From the NCBI GenBank assembly GCA_947631195.1, contig CANRKK010000001.1, forward strand, positions 216,463-280,462: 64,000 bases of DNA, written 5' to 3'. The position numbers and the translations under genes were made by a program. Of this stretch, positions 36,574 through 45,579 are shown in pieces (the stretch's first letter is position 1; each line of letters opens with the position of its first letter). The notes under the pieces were generated by a model that was not told the DNA's origin, did not search any database, and was given only the letters and a program-made list of their open reading frames with translations. Source of the stretch: an uncultured Clostridia bacterium. Lineage in GTDB: Bacteria; Bacillota; Clostridia; Christensenellales; Borkfalkiaceae.

Positions 36574-37758
36574 CTATTTTAAAATAATTTTGACGTGTAC
36601 TTTTTTGCCCTTATGGAGAATATCGCCGCTTTTTACGGGCGCGTTGATATCGGTGACCTTGTCGTCGTTCAACGATACTCCGCCCTGCTGGATGAGTCTG
36701 CGGGCTTCGCCGTTGGAAGCGCAAACTCCCGCGGCAACCAAAACGGGAATGATTGTTGCCGTTTCAACCGAGATCTCCTTTTCTGGCAAGTTCCCTCCGC
36801 CGCCGAACGCAGCCCTGGCCTGCGACATCGCAAGCGTTGCCTTTTCCTCCCCGTGCACGAGTTTAGTGAGCTCGTATGCGAGAATTTCCTTCTTTTCGTT
36901 GACGCGGCTTACGTCCCACTCTTCCATTTGATGTATCTCGTCCATCGGAATGAATGTCAGCATTTTTATGCACTTCATAACGTCCGCGTCGTCAACGTTG
37001 CGCCAGTACTGATAGAACTCATAGGGGCTTGTCTTATTTTCGTCCAGCCAAACGGCGCCCTTTGCCGTTTTGCCCATTTTTTTGCCCTCGCTGTTCAAAA
37101 GCAGGGTTATGGTCATGGCATAGGCGTCTTTGCCCGATTTTTTGCGGATGAGCTCCGTGCCCGCAAGCATATTGCTCCACTGGTCGTCCCCGCCGAACTG
37201 CATATTGCAGCCATAATGCTCGTTGAGGTGCCAAAAATCATAGGCCTGCATAATCATGTAGTTGAATTCAAGGAAGGAAAGACCCTTTTCCATTCTCTGC
37301 TTGTAACATTCGGCACGAAGCATATTGTTTACGGTGAAGCATGCGCCTACGTCGCGGAGAAGATCTATATAATTGAGTTTTAAAAGCCAGTCGGCGTTAT
37401 TTACGATTATTGCCTTGTCCTCGCCGAACTCGATAAATCTCTCCATCTGCGCTTTGAAACATTCGCAGTTGCGCCGTATCGTTTCTGGAGTGAGCATGGA
37501 GCGCATGTCCGTTCTGCCCGAAGGGTCTCCTATATATCCCGTGCCGCCGCCCAACAAAACCACGGGCTTATTGCCCGCCATCTGCAACCTTTTCATCAGG
37601 CAGAGCGCCATAAAATGGCCCACGTGCAGCGAGTCCGCCGTAGGGTCAAATCCGATATAAAAGCGCGCGCCGCCGTTGTTTATGAGAGTTTTTATCTCAT
37701 CCTCGTCGGTGACCTGCGCAATAAGCCCGCGCTCTTTAAGCTCGCTGAAAATATCCAT
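36574..37758 (-). CDS. tyrS: Tyrosyl-tRNA synthetase
   Basis: Class I synthetase, 394 aa. GFDPTADSLHVGHFMALC carries the HIGH-like HVGH; GDPSGRTDMR, MQAYDFWHL, FGGDDQWSN; KMSKS loop as KMGKT; C-terminal S4 RNA-binding domain (about 330-394). A TTGACA-18-TATATT promoter is upstream; no T-box leader fits the short (about 26 nt) leader. Confidence 0.95.
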   Translation of the reverse strand: MDIFSELKERGLIAQVTDEDEIKTLINNGGARFYIGFDPTADSLHVGHFMALCLMKRLQMAGNKPVVLLGGGTGYIGDPSGRTDMRSMLTPETIRRNCECFKAQMERFIEFGEDKAIIVNNADWLLKLNYIDLLRDVGACFTVNNMLRAECYKQRMEKGLSFLEFNYMIMQAYDFWHLNEHYGCNMQFGGDDQWSNMLAGTELIRKKSGKDAYAMTITLLLNSEGKKMGKTAKGAVWLDENKTSPYEFYQYWRNVDDADVMKCIKMLTFIPMDEIHQMEEWDVSRVNEKKEILAYELTKLVHGEEKATLAMSQARAAFGGGGNLPEKEISVETATIIPVLVAAGVCASNGEARRLIQQGGVSLNDDKVTDINAPVKSGDILHKGKKVHVKIILK

Positions 37759-37790
37759 AATGTATGCCTTTGCCTTATATTATTTAAAAT

Positions 37791-37820
37791 AATATAGCAA
37801 ACTGCGGCGGGTTTTGTCAA
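37791..37820 (-). promoter_or_regulatory. Promoter of tyrS
   Basis: On the minus strand TTGACA (37815-37820), 18-bp spacer, TATATT (37791-37796). Confidence 0.65.
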
Positions 37821-37821
37821 G

Positions 37822-38526
37822 TTAATCGGTTATGAAATCGTCCTTATTGAGGTTTTCGCGGGCCTTTTCTATGGCCCGTTTTTCTATGCGGGATATATAG
37901 CTCCTCGATATTCCCAATTTTTTTGCCACTTCGCGCTGGGGGAGCGCCGTGCCGTCTATGAGCCCGTACCTAAGCGCAAGTATAGTGAATTCCCGTTCGT
38001 TCAGAAAATTTTTGAGCACGGCGATAAATTTTTCACGCTGGACGCTCTTTTCAACCTGCAAAAATACGCTGTCCTCCTTTTCGGAGAGCAAATCCATCAA
38101 AGTCAACTCGTTGCCGTCCTTGTCCGTGCCCACGGGATCGGTCAGCGACACGTTGTTTTTATGTTTTTTGCCCGCGCGCAGAAGCATAAGAATTTCGTTT
38201 TCTATACACCTTGCCGTATAGGTCGCAAGCGCCGTTCCCTTGCCTTCCTGAAAGGTGTTTATGGCTTTGATGAGCCCTATCGACCCCACCGATATCAAGT
38301 CGTCGGTTTCGGCCGCGCCCGCATATTTTTTTACCACGTGCGCGACAAGCCGCATATTATGCTTTATTAAAATTTCCTTGGCTTCGGCGTTCCCCTGCTT
38401 TGCAAGTTCGAGATACTTTTTTTCGTCTTCGGGCGATAACGGCTTGGGGAACGTTCCCTTGTTCTGCACTATGCCCGTAAACAGAAATATTTTTGAAAAC
38501 AAAAGCCCTATAAAATCAAAAAACAT
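37822..38526 (-). CDS. sigK: RNA polymerase sporulation sigma factor SigK
   Basis: Late mother-cell sigma factor. 234 aa, with a hydrophobic N-terminal pro-sequence (MFFDFIGLLFSKIFLFTGIV) that would be cleaved for activation, then region 2 (IKHNMRLVAHVVKKY, DDLISVGSIGLIKAI, GTALATYTARCIENEILM) and region 4 (LPQREVAKKLGISRSYISRIEKRA). The gene is continuous, not split by a skin element. The promoter matches sigma-E, and GGGAG lies 8 nt before the ATG. Confidence 0.93.
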   Translation of the reverse strand: MFFDFIGLLFSKIFLFTGIVQNKGTFPKPLSPEDEKKYLELAKQGNAEAKEILIKHNMRLVAHVVKKYAGAAETDDLISVGSIGLIKAINTFQEGKGTALATYTARCIENEILMLLRAGKKHKNNVSLTDPVGTDKDGNELTLMDLLSEKEDSVFLQVEKSVQREKFIAVLKNFLNEREFTILALRYGLIDGTALPQREVAKKLGISRSYISRIEKRAIEKARENLNKDDFITD

Positions 38527-38556
38527 ACATCATACTCCCAAAAGTTCAGGTTGTAT

Positions 38557-38586
38557 AATGTATGTTTTAAACAGTTTGTACTATTC
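38557..38586 (-). promoter_or_regulatory. Sigma-E-like promoter of sigK
   Basis: On the minus strand GAATAGT (38580-38586), 15-bp spacer, CATACATT (38557-38564), close to the sigma-E consensus -10 CATACAnT. Confidence 0.55.
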
Positions 38587-38597
38587 TATTTTATCGC

Positions 38598-40562
38598 TTA
38601 TTCAAGCTCGAACGCGCCAGTATAGAGCTGATAATATTTCCCCTTTTGGGCAATCAGCTGCTCGTGCGTTCCTCGCTCTATTATCCTGCCGTGCTCCAAC
38701 ACCATGATGGCGTTGGAATTTTTAACGGTTGAAAGCCTGTGCGCTATTACAAATACCGTTCTGCCCTCCATAAGTTTATCCATACCGCGCTGAACGATTG
38801 CTTCGGTGCGGGTATCTATGGAGCTTGTTGCCTCGTCCAAAATCATTACGGGCGGATCCGCAACGGCCACGCGGGCGATTGAAAGCAACTGCCTTTGCCC
38901 CTGCGACAGGTTTGCCCCGTTTTGGTGGAGCATCGTGTTGTAACCTTCGGGGAGCCTTGTTATAAAGTCGTCCGCACCCGCAAGTTTTGCGGCGGCTATA
39001 CACTCCTCGTCGGTGGCGTCGAGTTTGCCGTAGCGGATATTTTCCATAACCGTGCCGGTAAACAGATTGGTATCCTGCAATACCATACCTATCGCGCGGC
39101 GAAGTTCGCCCTTTTTAATCTTTGTAACGTTGATGCCGTCGTAGCGGATCTTGCCGTCGGCAATATCATAAAAGCGCGTCAAAAGATTCGTTATAGTGGT
39201 TTTGCCTGCGCCCGTTGCGCCCACAAACGCAACCTTCTGCCCGGGCTTTGCATAGAGCGAAATATCGTGCAGAACAATCTTTTCGGGAGAATAGCCGAAA
39301 TCGACTTCCTCCATAACGATATCCCCCGCAAGCCTCTCGTAAGTGAGCGTGCCGTCCTTATGGGGATGTTTCCACGCCCATATGCCCGTGCGCCCGTCAG
39401 CTTCCACAAGGCTGCCGTCGGCTTCCTCTTTGGCGTTTACCAAAGTCACATAGCCGTCGTCGCTTTCGGGAGGTTCGTCTATCAAAGCGAACAACCTCGC
39501 AGCGCCCGCAAGTCCCATTACCACCGAATTGACTTGGTTGGAAACCTGGTTGATATTATTGGTAAACTGCCTTGTCGCCTGCAGGAAGGAGAGCAAAATA
39601 GCAATTCCGCCGGCAACAAGTATAGCGCCGTCTGCGCCTATTTCAAAGAAGTTCGTCCCCGATATGCTGACGTTTGTCACGTTTTGGGTGATAAACACGC
39701 CGCCGACAAGAGCAACTATGACGTACAGCACGTGACCTATGTTCCCCAAAATCGGCATAAGCATATTTGCATAGCGGTTTGCGCGGTTGGACTGGTCGTA
39801 GAGATAATCGTTCACTTTGTCAAAGTCGGCCTTGGCGGCCTCTTCATGGCAAAATACCTTTACAACTTTTTGACCGTTCATCATTTCTTCTATAAATCCT
39901 TCGGTTTTGGCTACGGCGCGCTGCTGGCCGAGGAAATATTTGCCTGCCCCGCCCCCTACTACTTTGGTAACGAAGAATATGAGCGCGATTCCCGCAAGAA
40001 CTATCAATGTCAGCCACAAACTGTAGTACAGCATAAGGAATAACAGAGTTATGCACATTATGCCCGACGTGAGCAACTGCGGCAATGACTGGGAAATCAT
40101 CTGGCGCAAGGTGTCGATATCGTTGGTATAATAACTCATTATGGCGCCGTGGCTGTGGGTGTCAAAGTACTTTATGGGCAGATCCTGCATGCCGTTGAAC
40201 ATCTGCTCGCGCATGCTTTTAAGGAATCCCTGCGTTATTATAGCCATGAGCTGCTTATCCACCGCGCCCGCAGCGAGCGAAAACGCGTACAGGCTGATAA
40301 GAATAAGCATAGGCTCGGTTATATCCCATCCGAAACGCGCCCAGCTTACCGCCTCGCCTGCCTTGCGGGCGGCTTCCGCAGTCTCCAAAACGGTGTATAT
40401 CTGCCCCATAAACAGCGCGGGCAGAGCCGACACTATCGCGTTGAAAATAATCAATATCAACGTGAATGTCATCATTTTAGGATAAAAATGGAATAAGGCT
40501 TTAAGCGTCCTGCCAAACGTTCCCTTGGGCGCCTTTATTGCGGGTTTTTTAATCGGCGGCAT
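38598..40562 (-). CDS. ABC exporter, catalytic half of second heterodimer
   Basis: 654 aa from the ATG at 40562, preceded by GGAGGTGA 5 nt upstream and overlapping the partner gene by 14 nt. Six membrane segments; an acidic insert of about 45 residues lies between the membrane and ATPase domains. Walker A GATGAGKTT, signature LSQGQRQLL, Walker B MILDEATSSID with Glu, H-loop IAHRLST. Pairs with the upstream gene, whose site is degenerate. Substrate unknown. Confidence 0.88.
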   Translation of the reverse strand: MPPIKKPAIKAPKGTFGRTLKALFHFYPKMMTFTLILIIFNAIVSALPALFMGQIYTVLETAEAARKAGEAVSWARFGWDITEPMLILISLYAFSLAAGAVDKQLMAIITQGFLKSMREQMFNGMQDLPIKYFDTHSHGAIMSYYTNDIDTLRQMISQSLPQLLTSGIMCITLLFLMLYYSLWLTLIVLAGIALIFFVTKVVGGGAGKYFLGQQRAVAKTEGFIEEMMNGQKVVKVFCHEEAAKADFDKVNDYLYDQSNRANRYANMLMPILGNIGHVLYVIVALVGGVFITQNVTNVSISGTNFFEIGADGAILVAGGIAILLSFLQATRQFTNNINQVSNQVNSVVMGLAGAARLFALIDEPPESDDGYVTLVNAKEEADGSLVEADGRTGIWAWKHPHKDGTLTYERLAGDIVMEEVDFGYSPEKIVLHDISLYAKPGQKVAFVGATGAGKTTITNLLTRFYDIADGKIRYDGINVTKIKKGELRRAIGMVLQDTNLFTGTVMENIRYGKLDATDEECIAAAKLAGADDFITRLPEGYNTMLHQNGANLSQGQRQLLSIARVAVADPPVMILDEATSSIDTRTEAIVQRGMDKLMEGRTVFVIAHRLSTVKNSNAIMVLEHGRIIERGTHEQLIAQKGKYYQLYTGAFELE

Positions 40563-42378
40563 CAGAATCACCTCCCTCACCCATCTCACTGAACGAGCTT
40601 ACAGCTTTGCCGCCCTTATTTTGGGTGGTATAAACTTCCGTATAAATTGCATTGGCGTCCAGCAATTCTTCGTGCGTGCCGACTGCGTCGATTCTGCCGT
40701 TGTCCATAACGATAATTCTGTCTGCGTCCTCAACCGACGAGGTGCGCTGTGCGATTATTATCTTCGTGGTCGAGGGGATGTAATCGCGGAACGCCTTTCT
40801 TATCAGCGCGTCCGTATGGGTATCCACGGCCGAAGTTGAATCGTCCAAAATTAAAATTTTGGGCTTCTTTAATAGGGCGCGGGCAATGCACAACCTCTGC
40901 TTTTGGCCGCCCGACACGTTGGTGCCGCCCTGTTCGATATACGTGTCATACTTTTCGGGGAAAGTCTGGATAAACTCATCGGCCTGCGCCAAACGGCAGG
41001 CTTCGACAAGTTCTTCGTCCGTAGCGTCGGGATTGCCCCAACGCAGGTTTTCCTTTATCGTTCCGGAAAACAGTTCGTTTTTTTGCAGAACCACGGCAAC
41101 TTGGTTTCGGAGGGCCTCCAAATCGTATTGTTTTACGTCAATACCGCCGACCTTAACCGAGCCTTGGGTAACGTCGTACAATCTTGAAATTAAATTTACG
41201 AGGGATGTTTTGGACGACCCCGTTCCGCCTATAATGCCTATAGTTTCGCCGGAGCGGATATGCAAATTGATCCCCTCCAGAACATTTTTTTGCGCGGACT
41301 TGGAATATTTAAAGGAAACGTCATCAAAATCGATGGAGCCGTCGGCAACTTCGTTTACGGGATTTTCGGGGCTGTGAATGGTGCTCTGCTCCGTAAGTAC
41401 TTCGTATATACGGCGGCAGCTCTCGATGGACATTGAAATCATTGCAAATATCATCGAGAACATCATGAGCGACATAAGAATCTGCATGCCGTAAACAATG
41501 AGCTGGGAAATGGATTCGGAGTTCAGCGTAGTACCGAAACCGACCGAAACGTTATCGAGTATGAGATACGAGCCGATAAAAAGTATCGAGGAAAGAACGC
41601 CATAAAAGAAAAACTGCATTACGGGGTTGTTCCATGCCAAAATGCGTTCGGCTTTGGTGAAGTCGCGCTGCAATTCGGTGGCCGCGTTGTCGAACTTTTG
41701 CTTTTCGTATTCCTCGCGGACATAGGATTTTACCACACGTATTCCCTTTACGTTTTCCTGAATCGACTCGTTGAGGTTATCGTATTTTTTAAATAATCTC
41801 CTGAACAGGGGCAGCGTGCGCCACATGATTATGAACAGAATAGCCGCCAGCGGGAAAATTACGCCGACGAAAATCCACGCAAGATTTCCGCCCATTACAA
41901 AGGCCATTACCGCCGAAAATATCATCATCATCGGGCTGCGGATGGCGGTGCGGATAATCATCATGTACGCAAGCTGCACGTTGGTTACGTCGGTGGTCAT
42001 ACGCGTAACAAGCGAGGAGGTGGAAAATTTATCTATGTTTTCAAACGAAAACTCCTGTACCTTATAATACATATCCTTGCGGAGATTTTTTGCAAATCCC
42101 GCCGAGGCCTTGGCGCAGAAAGCGCCTGCAAGCGCACCGCAAGCCAAAGAAGCAAGCGACATTAAGATAAGGATCAGCGCATACTGACCGATACTTAAAC
42201 TGCTCCAGGACGACCACTCCCACTTCCACAGCTGAACGCCGTTTTTTATGGAACCGACAAGTTCCGTGATCACAAAAGGTAAAAGACATTCCAAAATGAC
42301 TTCAAACGACACAAATATTGGCGATAAAATCGAAGCCGTTTTGTATTCCCTTACGCTTTTTAAAAGGGTTTTAATCAT
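40549..42378 (-). CDS. ABC exporter, degenerate-site half of second heterodimer
   Basis: 609 aa from the ATG at 42378 with AAGGTGATAG just upstream. Six membrane segments, then an ATPase domain: P-loop GGTGSSKTS (Ser where Gly is usual), signature VSGGQKQRL, Walker B LILDDSTSAVD with Asp for Glu, Gln at the H-loop (IAQRTSS). First gene of the pair, behind a consensus promoter divergent from the tRNA gene. Confidence 0.88.
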   Translation of the reverse strand: MIKTLLKSVREYKTASILSPIFVSFEVILECLLPFVITELVGSIKNGVQLWKWEWSSWSSLSIGQYALILILMSLASLACGALAGAFCAKASAGFAKNLRKDMYYKVQEFSFENIDKFSTSSLVTRMTTDVTNVQLAYMMIIRTAIRSPMMMIFSAVMAFVMGGNLAWIFVGVIFPLAAILFIIMWRTLPLFRRLFKKYDNLNESIQENVKGIRVVKSYVREEYEKQKFDNAATELQRDFTKAERILAWNNPVMQFFFYGVLSSILFIGSYLILDNVSVGFGTTLNSESISQLIVYGMQILMSLMMFSMIFAMISMSIESCRRIYEVLTEQSTIHSPENPVNEVADGSIDFDDVSFKYSKSAQKNVLEGINLHIRSGETIGIIGGTGSSKTSLVNLISRLYDVTQGSVKVGGIDVKQYDLEALRNQVAVVLQKNELFSGTIKENLRWGNPDATDEELVEACRLAQADEFIQTFPEKYDTYIEQGGTNVSGGQKQRLCIARALLKKPKILILDDSTSAVDTHTDALIRKAFRDYIPSTTKIIIAQRTSSVEDADRIIVMDNGRIDAVGTHEELLDANAIYTEVYTTQNKGGKAVSSFSEMGEGGDSDAAD

Positions 42379-42408
42379 TCTATCACCTTGACTACTTTTT
42401 ACCAAATA

Positions 42409-42437
42409 ATTATAGTATTATGTTTATGTGTTGTCAA
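42409..42437 (-). promoter_or_regulatory. Consensus sigma-A promoter of ABC exporter pair
   Basis: On the minus strand TTGACA (42432-42437), 17-bp spacer, TATAAT (42409-42414): both boxes are perfect. Confidence 0.85.
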
Positions 42438-42524
42438 ATTTAAAAGGTAGGTTAATTATGAAATTTGTGTGAATTAAACTTTTAACTTAATGTGTAAAAA
42501 AATTTCACAACGCTTTATTTTTGC

Positions 42525-42553
42525 TTGCAAAGCTAAGTTTTATGTGTTATAAT
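42525..42553 (+). promoter_or_regulatory. Promoter of tRNA-Glu
   Basis: TTGCAA (42525-42530), 17-bp spacer, TATAAT (42548-42553). Confidence 0.7.
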
Positions 42554-42605
42554 CTCATAGTAATCGGAAAGGCGTTGGCGCTGTTCCAAAGCACAAATTA
42601 AATAC

Positions 42606-42680
42606 GGCCCTGTGGTCAAGCGGTTAAGACGGAGCCCTCTCAAGGCTCAATCCCGGGTTCGATTCCCGGCAGGGTCACCA
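42606..42680 (+). tRNA. tRNA-Glu (anticodon CUC)
   Basis: Complete cloverleaf with encoded CCA. Acceptor GGCCCTG/CAGGGTC (one G-U), D arm GTCAAGCGGTTAAGAC, anticodon stem GAGCC/GGCTC with loop CTCTCAA (anticodon CTC), T arm CCGGG-TTCGATT-CCCGG. Confidence 0.95.
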
Positions 42681-42688
42681 ATAAGTAA

Positions 42689-42733
42689 CAAAGTCGAACC
42701 CCCATTAGTTTGGGGGAGCGGCTTTGTTTTTTT
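42689..42733 (+). terminator. Terminator after tRNA-Glu
   Basis: CAAAG...CTTTG outer and CCCCC...GGGGG inner pairs, followed by seven T. Confidence 0.8.
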
Positions 42734-42845
42734 ATGCCGCCTGCCGTGCAGAATTGCCCTGTGCGGCTTTTATTTTATGGTTTTCGTAAAATACTCCGTC
42801 AGAGATTTTCAAGGCTTGAAAACGCTTTAAACTGTCTGTCTTTTT

Positions 42846-42974
42846 AAGCGGCGGTTTATGCCGCAAAAGCCGCTTGATATGAGAAAGGGGTGTGTTAGGC
42901 TATCTATTGCCAACGGCAAAACAAAAGCCCCTTGGGCGGTTGTGGCTTGGCTCTTTGCCTTGCCAACGCACCCC
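42846..42974. repeat. Inverted repeats at left end of element
   Basis: AAGCGGC (42846) pairs with GCCGCTT (42869). GGGGTGTGTTAGGC (from 42887) pairs imperfectly with GCCAACGCACCCC (to 42974), enclosing further short stems. Nothing coding is seen in 42734-43021; the stretch may hold an attachment site or single-strand origin. Confidence 0.5.
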
Positions 42975-43021
42975 ATAGAGGCTCGTGTCAAGCGGACTGT
43001 GGAATAAGTAGCCGCAGTCTT

Positions 43022-44503
43022 TTATTTTATTAAAAGCATTAATATCATTGGTTTATGACATACTTTTATTGATTTGGTGTAAAAAGAAAAGCCCCGACTT
43101 TCGTCAGGGCTACCCGTTGTTTTTATGGGGCTGTTATAGTAGATTTCTATGCGGTCGTCGTATAAAATTATTTCCTTTATAAGATAGTTTACAAGCATTT
43201 GCGGCTCTAATCTCAACGCCTCTTTGTAATATTCCCGTATTTCCTTTTCGGTGATAATAACCGTTTCTTTGCTCTGCTCGATTGCAATCAGCTTTTCGAT
43301 TTCCTCTTGTCGTTCCTCGTAGCTTTTAAGATATTGCGCGGTGGACTTGGTGATAACGCCTTGCGCTATCGCTTTCATTGTATTGTCTATGGCAATCTCG
43401 ATTTCCCGCTTTTCCTTTTGCAACGCAGATAAAGTTGAATTTGCCTTTAAATTACTTTGCTGGATAGCAAGTAGCGCGTTTACGATTGTTTCCATATTCT
43501 GCGGCTCGCTCAATTTTTGTATTGTTACGTCTATTACAAGGTTTTCAAGCACGTCCTTTTGTATGGTTTCCTTGTGGCAATCCGTAAGTTTCATTTTACG
43601 TCCTCGGCATTTGTAGTAATAGAAGTCCGCGCCCGTATGCGATTTGGCGTATTCGCCGTTGATATTGTTACCGCAGTAGCCGCACCGTACTTTGTGTTTT
43701 AACAGATAGTTTGTTTCCACGCTGCGGCTTCCGCGCTTGTTGCGTTTCAATATGGCGTTTACTCGGTTGTATATGTTTTCGTCCACGATTTGCGGATACA
43801 TATTAGTCAATACTTCGTCGTTGATACGGTATATCCCGATATACTTTTCGTTTCGCAAAATGTTGTAAACGGTATTCATAGCGAACGGCTTTCCCCGATA
43901 AGTTTTACCAATAGCGGTTAGCTCTTTTATTATGTCCTTGACGATTACGCCCTTTGAAAACTCTGCGTACATAAATCTCACCGTTTCCGCACGTTCTTCG
44001 TCTATTATAAGTTTACGTCCGTCGAGCTTATACCCGTATGGAACGCCGCCGCCTTGGTAAAAGCCCTTTAACCGTGTTTCTTTCATACCGCGTTTTACTT
44101 TTTGTGAAAGCTCTGCCGAGTAGTATTGGTTCATACCTTCCAAAAGACTTTCAAGTATAATTCCCTCCGGCGTGTCGGGAATATTTTCCATTGCGGATAA
44201 CACTTTCACGCCGTTATTCTTTAATGTGCGCTTGTGTATGGTGCTTTCATACTTGTTGCGGCTGAAACGGTCTAACTTGTAGACCAAAACGTAATTCCAC
44301 TCTTTACGCGCACTGTCTTTTATCATACGCTGAAAATCGGGGCGGTTGTCGTTAGTTCCCGTCATTGCTCGGTCTATGTATGTATTGAGTATGAGGATAT
44401 TATTGCGCTTTGCGTATTCCTCGCATACGCGAAGTTGTCCGTCTATGGACTGCTCTGTCTGTTGGTCGCAAGAGTATCTTGCATAAATCACTGCTGTTTT
44501 CAT
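43022..44503 (-). CDS. Large serine recombinase (site-specific integrase)
   Basis: 493 aa. Catalytic resolvase domain 1-150: AVIYARYSCDQQTEQSI with nucleophile Ser11, YKLDRFSRNKYES with the active Arg; recombinase domain about 165-270 (GGVPYGYKLDGRKLII, YNILRNEKYIGIY); zinc-ribbon CGYCGN...CRGRKMKLTDC near 272-312; coiled coil 330-410. It can cut and join DNA at attachment sites without host factors. AAAGGAG lies 8 nt before the ATG. The last 25 codons overlap an intrinsic terminator. Confidence 0.93.
   Translation of the reverse strand: MKTAVIYARYSCDQQTEQSIDGQLRVCEEYAKRNNILILNTYIDRAMTGTNDNRPDFQRMIKDSARKEWNYVLVYKLDRFSRNKYESTIHKRTLKNNGVKVLSAMENIPDTPEGIILESLLEGMNQYYSAELSQKVKRGMKETRLKGFYQGGGVPYGYKLDGRKLIIDEERAETVRFMYAEFSKGVIVKDIIKELTAIGKTYRGKPFAMNTVYNILRNEKYIGIYRINDEVLTNMYPQIVDENIYNRVNAILKRNKRGSRSVETNYLLKHKVRCGYCGNNINGEYAKSHTGADFYYYKCRGRKMKLTDCHKETIQKDVLENLVIDVTIQKLSEPQNMETIVNALLAIQQSNLKANSTLSALQKEKREIEIAIDNTMKAIAQGVITKSTAQYLKSYEERQEEIEKLIAIEQSKETVIITEKEIREYYKEALRLEPQMLVNYLIKEIILYDDRIEIYYNSPIKTTGSPDESRGFSFYTKSIKVCHKPMILMLLIK
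43081..43111 (-). terminator. Terminator inside the 3' end of the recombinase ORF
   Basis: On the minus strand AGCCCTGAC, GAAA loop, GTCGGGGCT, then TTTTCTTTTT. It lies about 60 nt before the stop codon. Confidence 0.75.
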
Positions 44504-44596
44504 TGTTTTTAACTCCTTTGATTTTTATTTTGCCTTTCGGCAAGGTGCGAACAAACGGAAACGCATAATTTCGCGTTCTGCATTTCGTGCGTTCTG

Positions 44597-44644
44597 CGCC
44601 GATGCAAGGGCGGCGTTAGCCGTGCATTTACCCTTGCATCGGCG
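44597..44644. repeat. Palindrome between recombinase and rep
   Basis: Outer stem CGCCGATGCAAGGG / CCCTTGCATCGGCG; inner stem CGGC-GTTA-GCCG; 8 unpaired nt on one side. A weaker outer pairing of AAACGGAAACGCA with TGCGTTTTCGTTT extends it. Confidence 0.75.
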
Positions 44645-44685
44645 TGCGTTTTCGTTTACGCTCCGCCGGACGAAAGACAAAAAGA

Positions 44686-45579
44686 TTAGTTGCATTTTGG
44701 CATTTGCTCTATAATTTCGGGGCTGACCTTTCCCAAAATCTCGCCGTAGGTTATACAGGTGAAATTGTCCGCTAAAACAAATTTATATTCGTGTTCTTCG
44801 TTGCCGTATGGGCAAACAATATCTTCGTCCAAAATGTCCGCTATAATGTAGCTTTTAAGACCTCTCGAATAAACTATGCGCTCGTCGTTTTTGGTTATAT
44901 ATTTGAGCATATAGTAAACGCTGTCCTCAACCTCGGATTGGTGCGATATGGTATTGAAATCACTCCGTCCGAACTTCCCGTTGAAAAAGGTGTTTTGGTT
45001 TGTAATCTGCCTGTTGTGCGTTTTGAAATTAAAGTCGTTGTGTTCTTCAAATCTGCCAATCATGCCGTTTGGCGGTATGTATATAAGCGCGTGGAAGTGT
45101 AGCCGCCCCGTTTTGTCGCCGCGCTCCCAAGCCCCGATATATTTCCAGCCGTTTCGGCTTGCTAAATGGTATAGGCAATTCATAAGCCTTTTTCTGAAAG
45201 TTTCTTCGGTGTGTTTTGCGCTATCGTAAGTGAAAGTACAAAAATAACTCCACTGTTGCAGATAGGCTTTGCGTTTCATACGCTTATAGCGTTCTATGCG
45301 GTTGCGGTTTAGTCTTTCAAATTGTCTTTCTACAAATTCAACCGCCTCGGTTTCGTCTTTGAATAGCGGTGTAAACTCCTTGATAAGTTTTTCCTTTCGT
45401 TTTGCCGTCTTACCTTTTTCCTCTGTGCTGAACGCCTTTTCAAACTGTTCAACCGCTTCGTCTTTGTCTGCTTTCCGTTTCCGGCGTTTCCGCTTATACG
45501 GTGGTCTTTCCGTATGCGGTATGGCTATCCAGTGCGAGCCGTCATAGTAAACCTTTGCGCCGATTAAATTCATATTCAT
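44686..45579 (-). CDS. rep: HUH-endonuclease replication initiator (Rep)
   Basis: 297 aa. Very basic N-terminus (KRKRRKRK at about 29-36). HUH nuclease domain: motif 1 FCTFTYD (113-119), motif 2 RLHFHALIY with the metal-binding His pair (161, 163), motif 3 YYMLKYITK (222-230) with a nucleophile Tyr and Lys. These are the marks of rolling-circle initiators that nick one strand and stay bound to its 5' end. No helicase domain. Overlaps the small upstream ORF by ATGA. Most like Reps of small plasmids and ssDNA elements; exact family not assigned. Confidence 0.82.
   Translation of the reverse strand: MNMNLIGAKVYYDGSHWIAIPHTERPPYKRKRRKRKADKDEAVEQFEKAFSTEEKGKTAKRKEKLIKEFTPLFKDETEAVEFVERQFERLNRNRIERYKRMKRKAYLQQWSYFCTFTYDSAKHTEETFRKRLMNCLYHLASRNGWKYIGAWERGDKTGRLHFHALIYIPPNGMIGRFEEHNDFNFKTHNRQITNQNTFFNGKFGRSDFNTISHQSEVEDSVYYMLKYITKNDERIVYSRGLKSYIIADILDEDIVCPYGNEEHEYKFVLADNFTCITYGEILGKVSPEIIEQMPKCN

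Noticed and set aside
18700..37830. T-box leaders before serS, aspS or tyrS
   Set aside because: Leaders are too short (0-26 nt) and no T-box sequence or specifier stem is present.
37822..38526. Skin-type element splitting sigK
   Set aside because: The sigK frame is complete from pro-sequence to region 4.2.
38895..40043. 382-codon open frame on the plus strand
   Set aside because: Antisense to the ABC exporter gene; Cys/His/Arg-rich, no domain, no ribosome site. A shadow of a GC-rich third position.
42606..42680. tRNA-Glu as integration site by 3'-end duplication
   Set aside because: No copy of the tRNA 3' end is found near 46360-46459, and serine recombinases do not usually use tRNA ends.
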